Assembly (NCBI GenBank): GCA_023144895.1
Contig: JAGLEV010000061.1
Location: forward strand, 1-52,885
Length of the DNA stretch: 52,885 nt
Source: Thiotrichaceae bacterium
Lineage (GTDB): Bacteria > Pseudomonadota > Gammaproteobacteria > Thiotrichales > Thiotrichaceae
Direction of reading: 5' to 3'
Part shown: positions 1 to 7,154 of the stretch, piece after piece
How the letters are laid out: each line of letters begins with the position of its first letter
How positions within the stretch are numbered: position 1 is the stretch's first letter
Position numbers and translations under genes: made by a program
The notes under the pieces: model-generated
Told to the model about the DNA's origin: nothing
Databases searched by the model: none
Seen by the model: only the letters and a program-made list of their open reading frames with translations

Positions 1-521
1 GGGCAACGACGCAGAATAATCTTGCTGTTGCCTTGCAATATCAAGGTAATCGTACTGATGGCAAACAAAGACAAGTGCTATTGTCTGAATCCATTAAACA
101 TAGTCGCCTAGCCTTAGAGATAAGAACAGAAAAGTATCTTCCTGTTCACTGGAAACAATCACGCAATAATTTGGCAAAAACACTCAATTCGCTGGCTTAT
201 GATTTAATAGAAAACCCGCAACGGCTAAAAGAAGCAAGGAAAATGTTGCTTGAAGCAGTTGAAATAAATCCTAAAGAACCTGCCTATCGAGATAGTTTAG
301 GCTGGGCTGAATATCGCTTGGGAAATTTGCAGGAGGCAGAAAAGCTTTTACAGCAAGCGTTTGCAGGATTTCCTCATCCTGAAATTGCTAGTCATTTAAT
401 TGAAGTTTTATGGAAGCGCAATAAACACAGTAAAGCCAAGCAGCTATTAGCAAAAATGCTAAAAGAACACCCTAAGGATGCAATGTTGCTAGCAGTAAAA
501 AAGCGGCTAAAAATAAAGTAA
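1..521 (+). CDS. TPR-repeat protein, 5' end outside the window
   Basis: The reading frame is already open at base 3 (residues A-T-T-Q-N-N-L-A-V-A-L) with no stop before it, so this is the 3' part of a longer gene and the TTG at 33 is an internal codon. The visible ~172 residues carry tetratricopeptide repeats: the N-N-L-A-V-A-L and N-N-L-A-K-T-L helices are typical of TPR arrays with about 40-residue units, followed by classic TPR units with P-A-Y-R-D-S-L-G-W-A-E-Y-R-L-G and A-E-K-L-L-Q-Q-A-F. TPR arrays are protein-interaction scaffolds. The N-terminal part, which could hold a signal peptide or an effector domain, cannot be seen. It converges on lipB with about 20 bases between. Partner and function are unknown. 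Confidence 0.8.
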   Translation, partial: ATTQNNLAVALQYQGNRTDGKQRQVLLSESIKHSRLALEIRTEKYLPVHWKQSRNNLAKTLNSLAYDLIENPQRLKEARKMLLEAVEINPKEPAYRDSLGWAEYRLGNLQEAEKLLQQAFAGFPHPEIASHLIEVLWKRNKHSKAKQLLAKMLKEHPKDAMLLAVKKRLKIK

Positions 522-542
522 AAAAATACCTAATGGTAGCAG

Positions 543-1169
543 CTATAGGCGGGTGGTAATTAAATCACCCACCAAGTGCCGACTAATCTCCTCAAAACTA
601 TCACTAATTCCCAAGTGACGGCACTGAGTAATCTCCAACCCTTGATAACCGCAGGGATTAATACGCATAAAAGGCTCAAGATTCATATCAATATTCAAGC
701 TCATCCCATGATAGCAACGACCTTTGCTCACTCTTAAACCCAATGCTGCGATTTTTTTATCACCAACATAAACACCCGGTGCCTTGGGGTTATTTTTGGC
801 TTCAATATGATAGTCATTTAATAACTGGATAATGCTATTTTCTAGATGATTCACCCATTGTTTAATACCGATATTGCATCGTTTTAAGTCAATCAGGGTA
901 TAAATTATTAATTGCCCAGGACCATGATAAGTTACCTGCCCACCACGATCACTAAGGACAACAGGAATATCTCCTGCATCAAGAATATGTTCTTTTTTAC
1001 CATTACGCCCAAGGGTAAAAACAGGATTATGTTGCAATACCCATATTTGGTTGCGTGTCTGAGGATTTCGCAATCGTTGAAAGCTTTGCATAGCAGAATA
1101 ACTCTGCTCATAATCAACTAGCCCAAGATCAATAACATCAGCATCAATACCTGTTGTTAGATAACCCAT
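543..1169 (-). CDS. lipB: octanoyl-[acyl-carrier-protein]:protein N-octanoyltransferase
   Basis: LipB moves octanoyl groups from acyl carrier protein to lipoyl domains of 2-oxo-acid dehydrogenases and the glycine cleavage H protein, the first step of endogenous lipoate synthesis in the cytoplasm. At 208 residues it has the usual length. The family signature R-G-G-Q-V-T-Y-H-G-P-G-Q-L lies at residues 75-87, the conserved lysine is K139 in D-K-K-I-A-A-L-G, H154-G155 follows, and the catalytic cysteine is C173 in N-P-C-G-Y. It is the last gene of a minus-strand dacA-ybeD-lipB operon and overlaps the end of ybeD by 13 bases, so translation is probably coupled. The usual downstream partner lipA does not follow; the next gene is a convergent TPR gene. 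Confidence 0.95.
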   Translation of the reverse strand: MGYLTTGIDADVIDLGLVDYEQSYSAMQSFQRLRNPQTRNQIWVLQHNPVFTLGRNGKKEHILDAGDIPVVLSDRGGQVTYHGPGQLIIYTLIDLKRCNIGIKQWVNHLENSIIQLLNDYHIEAKNNPKAPGVYVGDKKIAALGLRVSKGRCYHGMSLNIDMNLEPFMRINPCGYQGLEITQCRHLGISDSFEEISRHLVGDLITTRL

Positions 1170-1435
1170 AAGGATAATTCACAGTCGGTAAGACTTAAAT
1201 ATAAACCATCGAGTTGCGCCCTATTCTTAGCGGCAATCGTTAAACTCAGGCTGAGGTATTTATTGCCTTTGCTATGACGTTCTTTAACTTTAGTTTCATT
1301 AAACGCTGGATCGTGTTGTTGGGCAATTTGTATTATTTTACGACGAAACGCTGGAGTGGAAGACCCCATAACTTTGACAGTAAAGTCACAAGGATACACA
1401 ATCAAAGAATCTTCTTTACTAAGAGAATCAACCAT
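1157..1435 (-). CDS. ybeD: YbeD/DUF493 family protein
   Basis: This is a 92-residue small ACT-like alpha/beta protein of the DUF493 (YbeD) family. Recognisable family features are the F-T-V-K-V-M-G segment near residues 18-24 and the K-Y-L-S-L-S-L-T strand with a Y-L-S-L-T-D-C-E helix near the C-terminus. The biochemical role of the family is not settled; the gene is regularly found between dacA and lipB in gammaproteobacteria, exactly as here. Its ATG overlaps the dacA stop by one base (TAATG at 1437-1433) and its end overlaps lipB, so the three genes form a tight operon. Function beyond the genomic link to lipoylation or cell wall genes is not established. Confidence 0.9.
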   Translation of the reverse strand: MVDSLSKEDSLIVYPCDFTVKVMGSSTPAFRRKIIQIAQQHDPAFNETKVKERHSKGNKYLSLSLTIAAKNRAQLDGLYLSLTDCELSLWVI

Positions 1436-2589
1436 TAGTGGAAAACCTTTTGTAAGCCATCTGTCATCTTACGCCACACGCCACCACCTGAAATATCCGT
1501 CAATGCAACCACAGGATGCTCAAGAACCACTTTTTCACCTTCTTTGATAATGAGCTTACCCATAACATCACCCCGTTTAATAGGTGCATCAGCATCACTA
1601 ATATACTCAATACTTCCTTCTAAATTAGCCAGAGTACCTTTAGGTACAGTAATGTAATAATCATCTAGTATTCCAATGGGTAGAACTTTTTCACTCCCCT
1701 TCCAAACACGAACATTTTCTAATACTGCACCTGATTTATAAAGCTTATTTGTTTCATAAGCACGATAACCATACTCCATTAATTGCTGACTATAGTCCGA
1801 GCGTTCTTTAGCGCTATTCGCCCCCACTACCACGGAAATCAAACGCATATTGTCACGCTTTGCAGAAGAAACAAGGCAGTAGCCTGCTGATTCGGTATGC
1901 CCTGTTTTTATACCATCCACGGTTGGGTCAAGCCATAGTAATTTATTACGGTTATATTGCTTGATACCATTATAGCTATACTCTTTTTGACTATAAAGTT
2001 TGTAATGTTCTGGGAATTCTTTAATAACAGCACGAGCTAAAAGAGCAATATCTTCTACCGTAGAGTAATGTTTCCCCTTATCAGGCCAGCCAGTCGCATT
2101 GTTAAACTGTGTATTGTTCATACCCAGTCGCTTGGCTTCCTCATTCATTTTTTGTACAAAGTTACCTTCTGTACCAGCAACATGTTCTGCTAAAGCAATA
2201 GCAGCATCATTACCTGACTGGATAATCAAACCGCTCATTAAGCGCTCCATAGGCACTTTTTTATTCGCCTCAACAAACATACGTGAGCCTTTTTTGCGCC
2301 ATGCTTTCTCACTAATAAGCACTAGGTCGCGCTTATCAATGGTACCCTTCGCTAATTCTTTATAAATGACATAGGCTGTCATGAGTTTGGTTATGCTTGC
2401 AGGCTCTATTTTTTTGCCAGCATTCTTACTCACTAAGATATTATTAGAATGAAAATCAATGAGTAAATAACTACGCGCACCCAACTCAGGTGGAAGTGTT
2501 AATGCTGTTGCTAACAGTGGCATACAAAATAACAAGAAAAAAGCGGTTGCTATTAGTTTTTTTATTAGTGATTGAGATGATTTATTCAT
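1435..2589 (-). CDS. dacA: D-alanyl-D-alanine carboxypeptidase (PBP5/6 type)
   Basis: This low-molecular-weight penicillin-binding protein trims the terminal D-Ala from peptidoglycan pentapeptides in the periplasm. The protein has 384 residues with an N-terminal hydrophobic signal segment at about 9-30. The three penicillin-binding motifs are present: S65-I-T-K68 (catalytic serine and lysine), S125-G-N127, and K228-T-G230. The C-terminal part has the PBP5-C beta domain and ends in a short amphipathic segment (V-W-R-K-M-T-D-G-L-Q-K-V-F-H) of the kind that anchors these enzymes to the inner membrane. It is the first gene of the dacA-ybeD-lipB operon; about 216 bases upstream are free of genes and should hold the promoter. 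It could equally be named dacC; the subclass cannot be decided here. Confidence 0.93.
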   Translation of the reverse strand: MNKSSQSLIKKLIATAFFLLFCMPLLATALTLPPELGARSYLLIDFHSNNILVSKNAGKKIEPASITKLMTAYVIYKELAKGTIDKRDLVLISEKAWRKKGSRMFVEANKKVPMERLMSGLIIQSGNDAAIALAEHVAGTEGNFVQKMNEEAKRLGMNNTQFNNATGWPDKGKHYSTVEDIALLARAVIKEFPEHYKLYSQKEYSYNGIKQYNRNKLLWLDPTVDGIKTGHTESAGYCLVSSAKRDNMRLISVVVGANSAKERSDYSQQLMEYGYRAYETNKLYKSGAVLENVRVWKGSEKVLPIGILDDYYITVPKGTLANLEGSIEYISDADAPIKRGDVMGKLIIKEGEKVVLEHPVVALTDISGGGVWRKMTDGLQKVFH

Positions 2590-2805
2590 AGTGACTATGT
2601 ATTAAAGTTAATGATTGAAACTACCTGCTATTGTTACCAAAAACAAGACTCAAATGTTAAAATTAGAAATTAAGGTCTGAAAATTAAATAACTTTCCAAA
2701 TTACGTCTAATTTTTAGTGAAAATCAAGTCAGGTCAAGGAGTATCATTGTGCTATACGCCGCTGAACTGGTTTGTATTAACTAAAAGACTTCGTAAATAG
2801 AGATG

Positions 2806-3834
2806 CTATTTTATTGCCATTCCTGATGGTGCAATAGAAAGTAAAGTAAACAAGGTATTTTGTAGAAAATTACCATTATCATCACTGACCATAATAAATT
2901 GATTAGAGCTTATATGTGCCAAGCCTTCATAATTATCAATATGCCAGCCTTGCTGAGAATCTAGTACTAACCTTTCATCAAGCTTTATTGGTAGATAAGG
3001 ATGATGGTCTTCTAGGTTAATCGTTCGTAAGCTAATAACTACACGTGTAAATGGAAATACCCATGAGCGTTCTAATACCAGCAGCTCACCTGAAGGCATT
3101 AACTCCATTGCAACAATCCCTGAATCTTGATAAGGAGAAGACCAAAATTGCCATGTTTGAGGCTTCTGATGACCCGCTGTATAAATAACATGCTTACTAT
3201 TAGCACCATTTTTCAGTCTATATTCTGGAGCAATCAGCAAGCCATATTTAGGATGTATTACTATCGCCTCTAATCCTGAATTATATCCAGAATAGTTACT
3301 ACCACGACTCAATTTCTCAGGTAATTTACTCTTAGCCAACCACTGCCCCTTGCTATTATAGTTGACTACACGCATGTTGCGCTCAAAAGATACCCATAGT
3401 AGCGTATCATTTGCAATGCCATTATCAGCATTCGTTAGAACTAAGCCTTCTGCATCAGAAAACTCAGACCCTGCAAGTACTAATGATTTACCGTGCTTAT
3501 CGTGTAGAGGATAGACTGCTATTGGAATAATCGCTGATAAGGTATTTGCTTTAATTTCTATGCTAAAGTGAAATAAATAACCTGTATCTGATATTGCTAA
3601 TAAACGCTGATGATCCTCATCCCAAGCTAAGCCTGATAGTTTTCCAATCTTTACCCCGTCGATGGATTGGTTTTTCAGTTGTACTGTACCTAAGATCTGC
3701 ACGCTTTGATGATGATGCAAACCTTTTGGTTTTATATCCAGTGTTATGACTGTTGAGCGAATCATAAAATAGTATATGAAACACACAAACACTAATCCGA
3801 TAATGAGTAGTACTAATTTACGAATCATCGGCAT
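2806..3834 (-). CDS. esterase-like/phytase-like beta-propeller protein, membrane-anchored
   Basis: The 342-residue protein has an N-terminal membrane segment (about residues 6-25) and an exported remainder. The body matches the 'esterase-like activity of phytase' family (PF13449) by its repeated strand motifs: L-S-G-L-A-W-D-E followed by L-L-A-I-S-D-T-G-Y, E-F-S-D-A-E-G-L-V, S-G-L-E-A-I-V-I-H-P, and N-Y-E-G-L-A-H-I then M-V-S-D-D-N-G. These D-x-G and E-G/E-A positions line the active cleft in the family, whose natural substrates are mostly unknown. The start overlaps the end of the SUMF-domain gene by 17 bases, so the two are translated from one transcript. Activity as esterase or phytase is inferred only from the fold. 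Confidence 0.75.
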   Translation of the reverse strand: MPMIRKLVLLIIGLVFVCFIYYFMIRSTVITLDIKPKGLHHHQSVQILGTVQLKNQSIDGVKIGKLSGLAWDEDHQRLLAISDTGYLFHFSIEIKANTLSAIIPIAVYPLHDKHGKSLVLAGSEFSDAEGLVLTNADNGIANDTLLWVSFERNMRVVNYNSKGQWLAKSKLPEKLSRGSNYSGYNSGLEAIVIHPKYGLLIAPEYRLKNGANSKHVIYTAGHQKPQTWQFWSSPYQDSGIVAMELMPSGELLVLERSWVFPFTRVVISLRTINLEDHHPYLPIKLDERLVLDSQQGWHIDNYEGLAHISSNQFIMVSDDNGNFLQNTLFTLLSIAPSGMAIK

Positions 3835-4642
3835 GATCCATGGCTAAACGAAAGCTAGTCTGATGATTTTGATACCAAATCATTTGAGAAGCACGATTAG
3901 AGAAACGGCATTCCCATAAATTACTTTGCCATGAACAGCCACGAATACTGCCATGACTCCCCCAAGGCGAAGCTTTAGCGCAATGTGATTGATATTTTTT
4001 ATTATTTTTGTGATAGAGGGAACAAGTCCACTCCCAAGTATTACCGAGAATATCATTCACCCCCAAGGTGTTTTTTAAGCCAGAGCCAATACTTCCTAAA
4101 CGCTTTCGCGAGGAAAGCAAAGTGTTTATATCACGACAGTGGGGCTGATCAATACAAGAAATATCACCTGCTATACGCGCCATAACCTCCCATTCTGACT
4201 CGGTAGGTAGTCGGTAAGCTCTGCCACTCTCCTCTGATAGCCACTGTGCATACTGCATTGCACCGATCCAACTGACTTCGATCACTGGATAGGTTTCATA
4301 ACCCTGCTCCACAATATAAAGACCCTTTTTATAAAGAAGGTGGCTATCGGCATCTTCATTTTTGAGTTGCACCCAGTATTGACCCAATAAAGGGATATGA
4401 CGCTGCTTAGCGTTTAAAAAACGAACATAATCAAGGTTGGTAACGGGATATTTAGCAATGAGAAAAGAAGTTGTGTTGAACGTATAGGGGGTTTCATCAG
4501 CCTCACAGTTTTTATCACCTGATTGGCAACCCAGTTGATATTGTCCACCTGAAATAGTTATCATTTCAGGTGTAAGCAAAGAGTTAGAATAGGATGAATG
4601 CGAGCTAATGAGAAGAATTAGCAGGAAGATAAAGCGCTGAAT
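3818..4642 (-). CDS. exported SUMF1/FGE-sulfatase-domain protein, probable ATT start
   Basis: The domain (PF03781 type) begins at M-I-T-I-S-G-G-Q-Y-Q-L-G-C and includes Y-P-V-T-N-L-D-Y-V, P-V-I-E-V-S-W, R-L-P-T-E-S-E-W-E and a C-terminal R-G-C-S-W...C-R-F-S-N-R...F-R-L-A core. The paired cysteines of true formylglycine-generating enzymes are not in place, so it is a generic family member of unknown substrate, not a sulfatase activator. The first ATG or TTG near the domain (TTG at 4579) would lack a signal peptide, but the frame stays open upstream and encodes Q-R-F-I-F-L-L-I-L-L-I-S-S, a good signal peptide. The only in-frame start that includes it is ATT at 4642, six bases after AGGA, directly behind the fxsA stop. 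The extended form has 274 residues. Confidence 0.75.
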   Translation of the reverse strand: MQRFIFLLILLISSHSSYSNSLLTPEMITISGGQYQLGCQSGDKNCEADETPYTFNTTSFLIAKYPVTNLDYVRFLNAKQRHIPLLGQYWVQLKNEDADSHLLYKKGLYIVEQGYETYPVIEVSWIGAMQYAQWLSEESGRAYRLPTESEWEVMARIAGDISCIDQPHCRDINTLLSSRKRLGSIGSGLKNTLGVNDILGNTWEWTCSLYHKNNKKYQSHCAKASPWGSHGSIRGCSWQSNLWECRFSNRASQMIWYQNHQTSFRLAMDHADDS

Positions 4643-4644
4643 AG

Positions 4645-5112
4645 TTAATCCTTACTAATTCGAGCTTCTGGTTTACGCACAAATTCACCATCAATCACTT
4701 GATCACGAGTACTCTCAAAAGAAGAAGATTTCATGTGTGATTGTATGGATGTATTTTTAGATATCCAGCCACTAATCAGTTGACGTGAAAAAGGAATCAA
4801 GCAGAGAAAGCCCAGTGTATCAGTAAAGAAACCAGGCAATAGCAGTAAAGCTCCACCGACTAATAGGATAATTCCATCCAGTACATCACCTGCGGGAAGA
4901 TGACCTTCCATAATGTTCTTTTGTAAACGTCCTAGTGCCACCATGCCTTGTTGTCGAAGTAACATAACACCAATAACAGCGGTTGCTATAATCAGTAGAA
5001 TGGTTTGGAATGCGCCAATACTTCCACCGACTTTTACTAAAAAGTAAATTTCCACTAAAGGAATAATTAAAAACAATATTGCAAATCTAGGAAAAGGTTT
5101 CACTGTAGTCAC
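4645..5112 (-). CDS. fxsA: FxsA-family inner membrane protein
   Basis: FxsA is a small cytoplasmic-membrane protein, known in E. coli for relieving F-plasmid exclusion of phage T7. The 155-residue product shows the family pattern: F-L-I-I-P-L-V-E-I-Y-F-L-V near the N-terminus, a membrane segment with L-L-I-I-A-T-A-V-I-G, the cytoplasmic L-G-R-L-Q-K-N-I-M-E-G loop, and the G-A-L-L-L-L-P-G-F-F-T-D-T-L-G-F segment. The tail of about 45 residues is polar. The start is GTG at 5112; a second GTG at 5103 is possible. It is the first gene of a minus-strand group with the SUMF-domain and phytase-like genes; its last codons supply the ribosome-binding site of the SUMF-domain gene. Its cellular role outside phage exclusion is unknown. 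Confidence 0.9.
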   Translation of the reverse strand: MTTVKPFPRFAILFLIIPLVEIYFLVKVGGSIGAFQTILLIIATAVIGVMLLRQQGMVALGRLQKNIMEGHLPAGDVLDGIILLVGGALLLLPGFFTDTLGFLCLIPFSRQLISGWISKNTSIQSHMKSSSFESTRDQVIDGEFVRKPEARISKD

Positions 5113-5249
5113 TCATATCTCAATGTAAAGATTAATAGATTACCTATAAAAAAACGACCAATTGATCAGTAATAGTATACACCGACTTCGTAAAAAAGTA
5201 ACTACAAGTCTTGGTAATACTCTTCATCAGGGGGAGTTTTATACTTTTA

Positions 5250-5678
5250 TTATAGGTTGCTTAATATCCAGTCGCTAATTTGTGTTGCACTCATTGCTCC
5301 TGCTTGCTGAGCAACTTGCTTGCCATTTTTAAACATAATCATCGCTGGAATACTACGAATGCCAAACTGCCCTGCTGTTTGTTGGTTTGTCTCGGTATTG
5401 ACTTTAGCGAGTCGTACTTTTGGCTCTAATTGTTCAGCCGCTTTCTGAAATTCAGGTGCCATCATTTTACAGGGCCCACACCATGAAGCCCAAAAATCAA
5501 CGACGACAGGAATATCGTTATTATTAATATGTTTATTAAAGACTGAGTCGTTCAAATCAGTGGGCTTTGCTACAAAAAGCAAATCTTTACACTGACCACA
5601 CTTAGGAGCATCTTCAAGGCGATCACTCGGTATACGATTGGTGGCGTGACAATGTGGACAGACGATATGTGAAGTCAT
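5250..5678 (-). CDS. trxC: thioredoxin 2
   Basis: TrxC is a cytoplasmic thiol-disulfide reductase with an N-terminal zinc site. Four cysteines that can bind zinc lie at C7, C10, C27 and C30 (C-P-H-C and C-G-Q-C), and the thioredoxin domain follows with the active site W66-C-G-P-C70 and the cis-proline region I-R-S-I-P-A. At 142 residues the length matches E. coli TrxC. In enterobacteria trxC belongs to the OxyR oxidative-stress regulon; no OxyR site is obvious here. The next minus-strand gene upstream is the SH3-like protein at 5714-6532, with 35 bases between, so they may share a transcript with fur. A 137-base spacer separates trxC from fxsA. Confidence 0.95.
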   Translation of the reverse strand: MTSHIVCPHCHATNRIPSDRLEDAPKCGQCKDLLFVAKPTDLNDSVFNKHINNNDIPVVVDFWASWCGPCKMMAPEFQKAAEQLEPKVRLAKVNTETNQQTAGQFGIRSIPAMIMFKNGKQVAQQAGAMSATQISDWILSNL

Positions 5679-5713
5679 TATTATTTAATCCTTAGAAAAA
5701 TCGTTAGCATTTA

Positions 5714-6532
5714 TTAGTTGATGAGTAAGTTGGAGAGTAGCACCCAACCATGAATGACTTGATCACCAACGGTTGACTCAACACTCATCCAGTCAAAGTT
5801 ATTGGTATTTTGTTTAAAATCAATCAAAGTTACCTGATCTCCCATTGTTAAAGTATGAGCAATAGGGGCTGTTGGATTAGGAGCAGTATAAAGAGGGGCA
5901 GCGACTGTAATAATATTACATTGAATCGTGGTATTATTTAGCACAGCATCCAAGCTAACCCCATGACGCAATATATTTCCTTCAATATCATATTGTTCTA
6001 TATGCCAAATATTGGGTGACACTAATCTTGCGCGCTGGTAAAGGTAGGTCTGCTTGCTGATAAAGCGATAACTATCCTCAGTCCACAGTTTATTGAATAA
6101 ATAGGAACTGCGTACTATTTTTTCTTTGGGTAGATGCTCTAAATTATAAATAGGGCTAGGAAAGAGTATAGGGACTAAACGCTTGGTATTAGGTTTCCAT
6201 GTAAACAAGCGGTAAACGGGTTCATTATTATGCTTGTCAATATGTGATGTGAGTGCAATATCCTGATAACCATCAAAATCAAAATCAGCGACCCAAATAT
6301 CACGTGCATAATCAGGAGTATTGTTATAATTTTTAATTAATATTTGCTGACGAGGCGGTTGAGAATTGACGGTAATTTTAGTTAAAGCCTGTCCTTTTTC
6401 AATAGATAAAGCAGCGATAGCACCGCTACCTATGTTAATTTTATTGAATTCAGCAATGATTAGAGGCTCTGTTTTTGGAGCTGCTGAAGATGCTGTTGCC
6501 GTAAGGAAGAACAGCAGAAAATAGTGAATCAT
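5714..6532 (-). CDS. periplasmic protein with FG-GAP-like motif and C-terminal SH3-like domain
   Basis: The 272-residue protein starts with a cleavable signal peptide (I-H-Y-F-L-L-F-F-L-T-A-T-A-S-S-A-A). Around residues 79-95 it has V-A-D-F-D-F-D-G-Y-Q-D-I-A-L, a calcium-loop-like motif seen in FG-GAP and XAC2610-type proteins. The last ~65 residues (A-A-P-L-Y-T-A-P-N-P-T-A-P, then G-D-Q-V-T-L-I-D and G-W-V-L-L-S-N-L) look like a bacterial SH3 domain, a module that often binds cell-wall peptides. I do not recognise a named family. It lies between fur and trxC on the same strand, 41 bases after fur, and could be co-transcribed with them. A wall-associated role is inferred only from the SH3-like tail. 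Confidence 0.65.
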   Translation of the reverse strand: MIHYFLLFFLTATASSAAPKTEPLIIAEFNKINIGSGAIAALSIEKGQALTKITVNSQPPRQQILIKNYNNTPDYARDIWVADFDFDGYQDIALTSHIDKHNNEPVYRLFTWKPNTKRLVPILFPSPIYNLEHLPKEKIVRSSYLFNKLWTEDSYRFISKQTYLYQRARLVSPNIWHIEQYDIEGNILRHGVSLDAVLNNTTIQCNIITVAAPLYTAPNPTAPIAHTLTMGDQVTLIDFKQNTNNFDWMSVESTVGDQVIHGWVLLSNLLIN

Positions 6533-6573
6533 TGCGATGAATTTTATACAAAAACGTATTATATGGAAATTCC

Positions 6574-6987
6574 TTAATCTTCATCAGAACTAATTTTTTC
6601 ACAATAAAGTGTTAAACTATGATCCACCAATTTATAGTGATGCTTTTTGGCAATAGAAATCTGACGTTGTTCAATAATCTCATCATGAAATTCAATAATT
6701 GTACCTGTTTTTACATCAACAATATGGTCATGATGTTCTCCATAATTCAGCTCAAAAACAGACTGTGCACCTTCAAAGTGGTGCCTCACCACTAATCCAG
6801 CCGATTCAAATTGTGTTAATACACGGTACACTGTTGCCAAGCCGATACCAGAATCTTCTCTAATAAGAATCTGATAAATACCTTCCGCAGTAAAGTGACG
6901 CTGATTCGCTGTTTCTAAAAGCTCAAGTATTTTTAAGCGAGGTCGAGTAATCTTCAAGCCTGCTTGCTTTAGGTCTTTTTTATCCAT
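6574..6987 (-). CDS. fur: ferric uptake regulator
   Basis: Fur is a metal-dependent repressor that shuts iron-uptake genes when Fe(II) is plentiful. The 137-residue protein has the winged helix with G-L-A-T-V-Y-R-V-L-T-Q-F-E (recognition helix, residues 49-61) and the metal-binding H85-H-D-H88 motif followed by I-I-E-F. The C-x-x-C structural zinc site of E. coli Fur is absent: the positions right after the HHDH motif are D91 and T94. Pseudomonas-type Fur proteins also lack the full C-x-x-C site and work, so this does not suggest loss of function. The gene is divergent from the M17 aminopeptidase across a 167-base spacer. I could not identify a convincing Fur box there. Confidence 0.93.
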   Translation of the reverse strand: MDKKDLKQAGLKITRPRLKILELLETANQRHFTAEGIYQILIREDSGIGLATVYRVLTQFESAGLVVRHHFEGAQSVFELNYGEHHDHIVDVKTGTIIEFHDEIIEQRQISIAKKHHYKLVDHSLTLYCEKISSDED

Positions 6988-7154
6988 AGGTGGTATTCAC
7001 GGCATTTATGGTGATTTGTTAATGAGAGAGTTTGGGTCTTTTACCCACTAGTATTCATTATACATAAATATCGGATAAATACCTTTCTTGGTTTAGAATA
7101 CGCTACACGATGTACCTATGGTGCCAATAAAACTGAATACTCAGGTAAAAATTA

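Noticed and set aside
545-585. Terminator hairpin between the TPR gene and lipB
   Set aside because: The GGGTGGT/ATCACCC stem lies within the lipB coding end and has no T run; it is explained by coding sequence.
3818-4642. A formylglycine-generating enzyme for sulfatases
   Set aside because: The catalytic cysteine pair is not in place and no sulfatase gene is near.
6988-7154. A Fur box between fur and the aminopeptidase gene
   Set aside because: Some ATTCATTATA-like sequence is present, but the match to the 19-base palindrome is poor and normal for AT-rich DNA.
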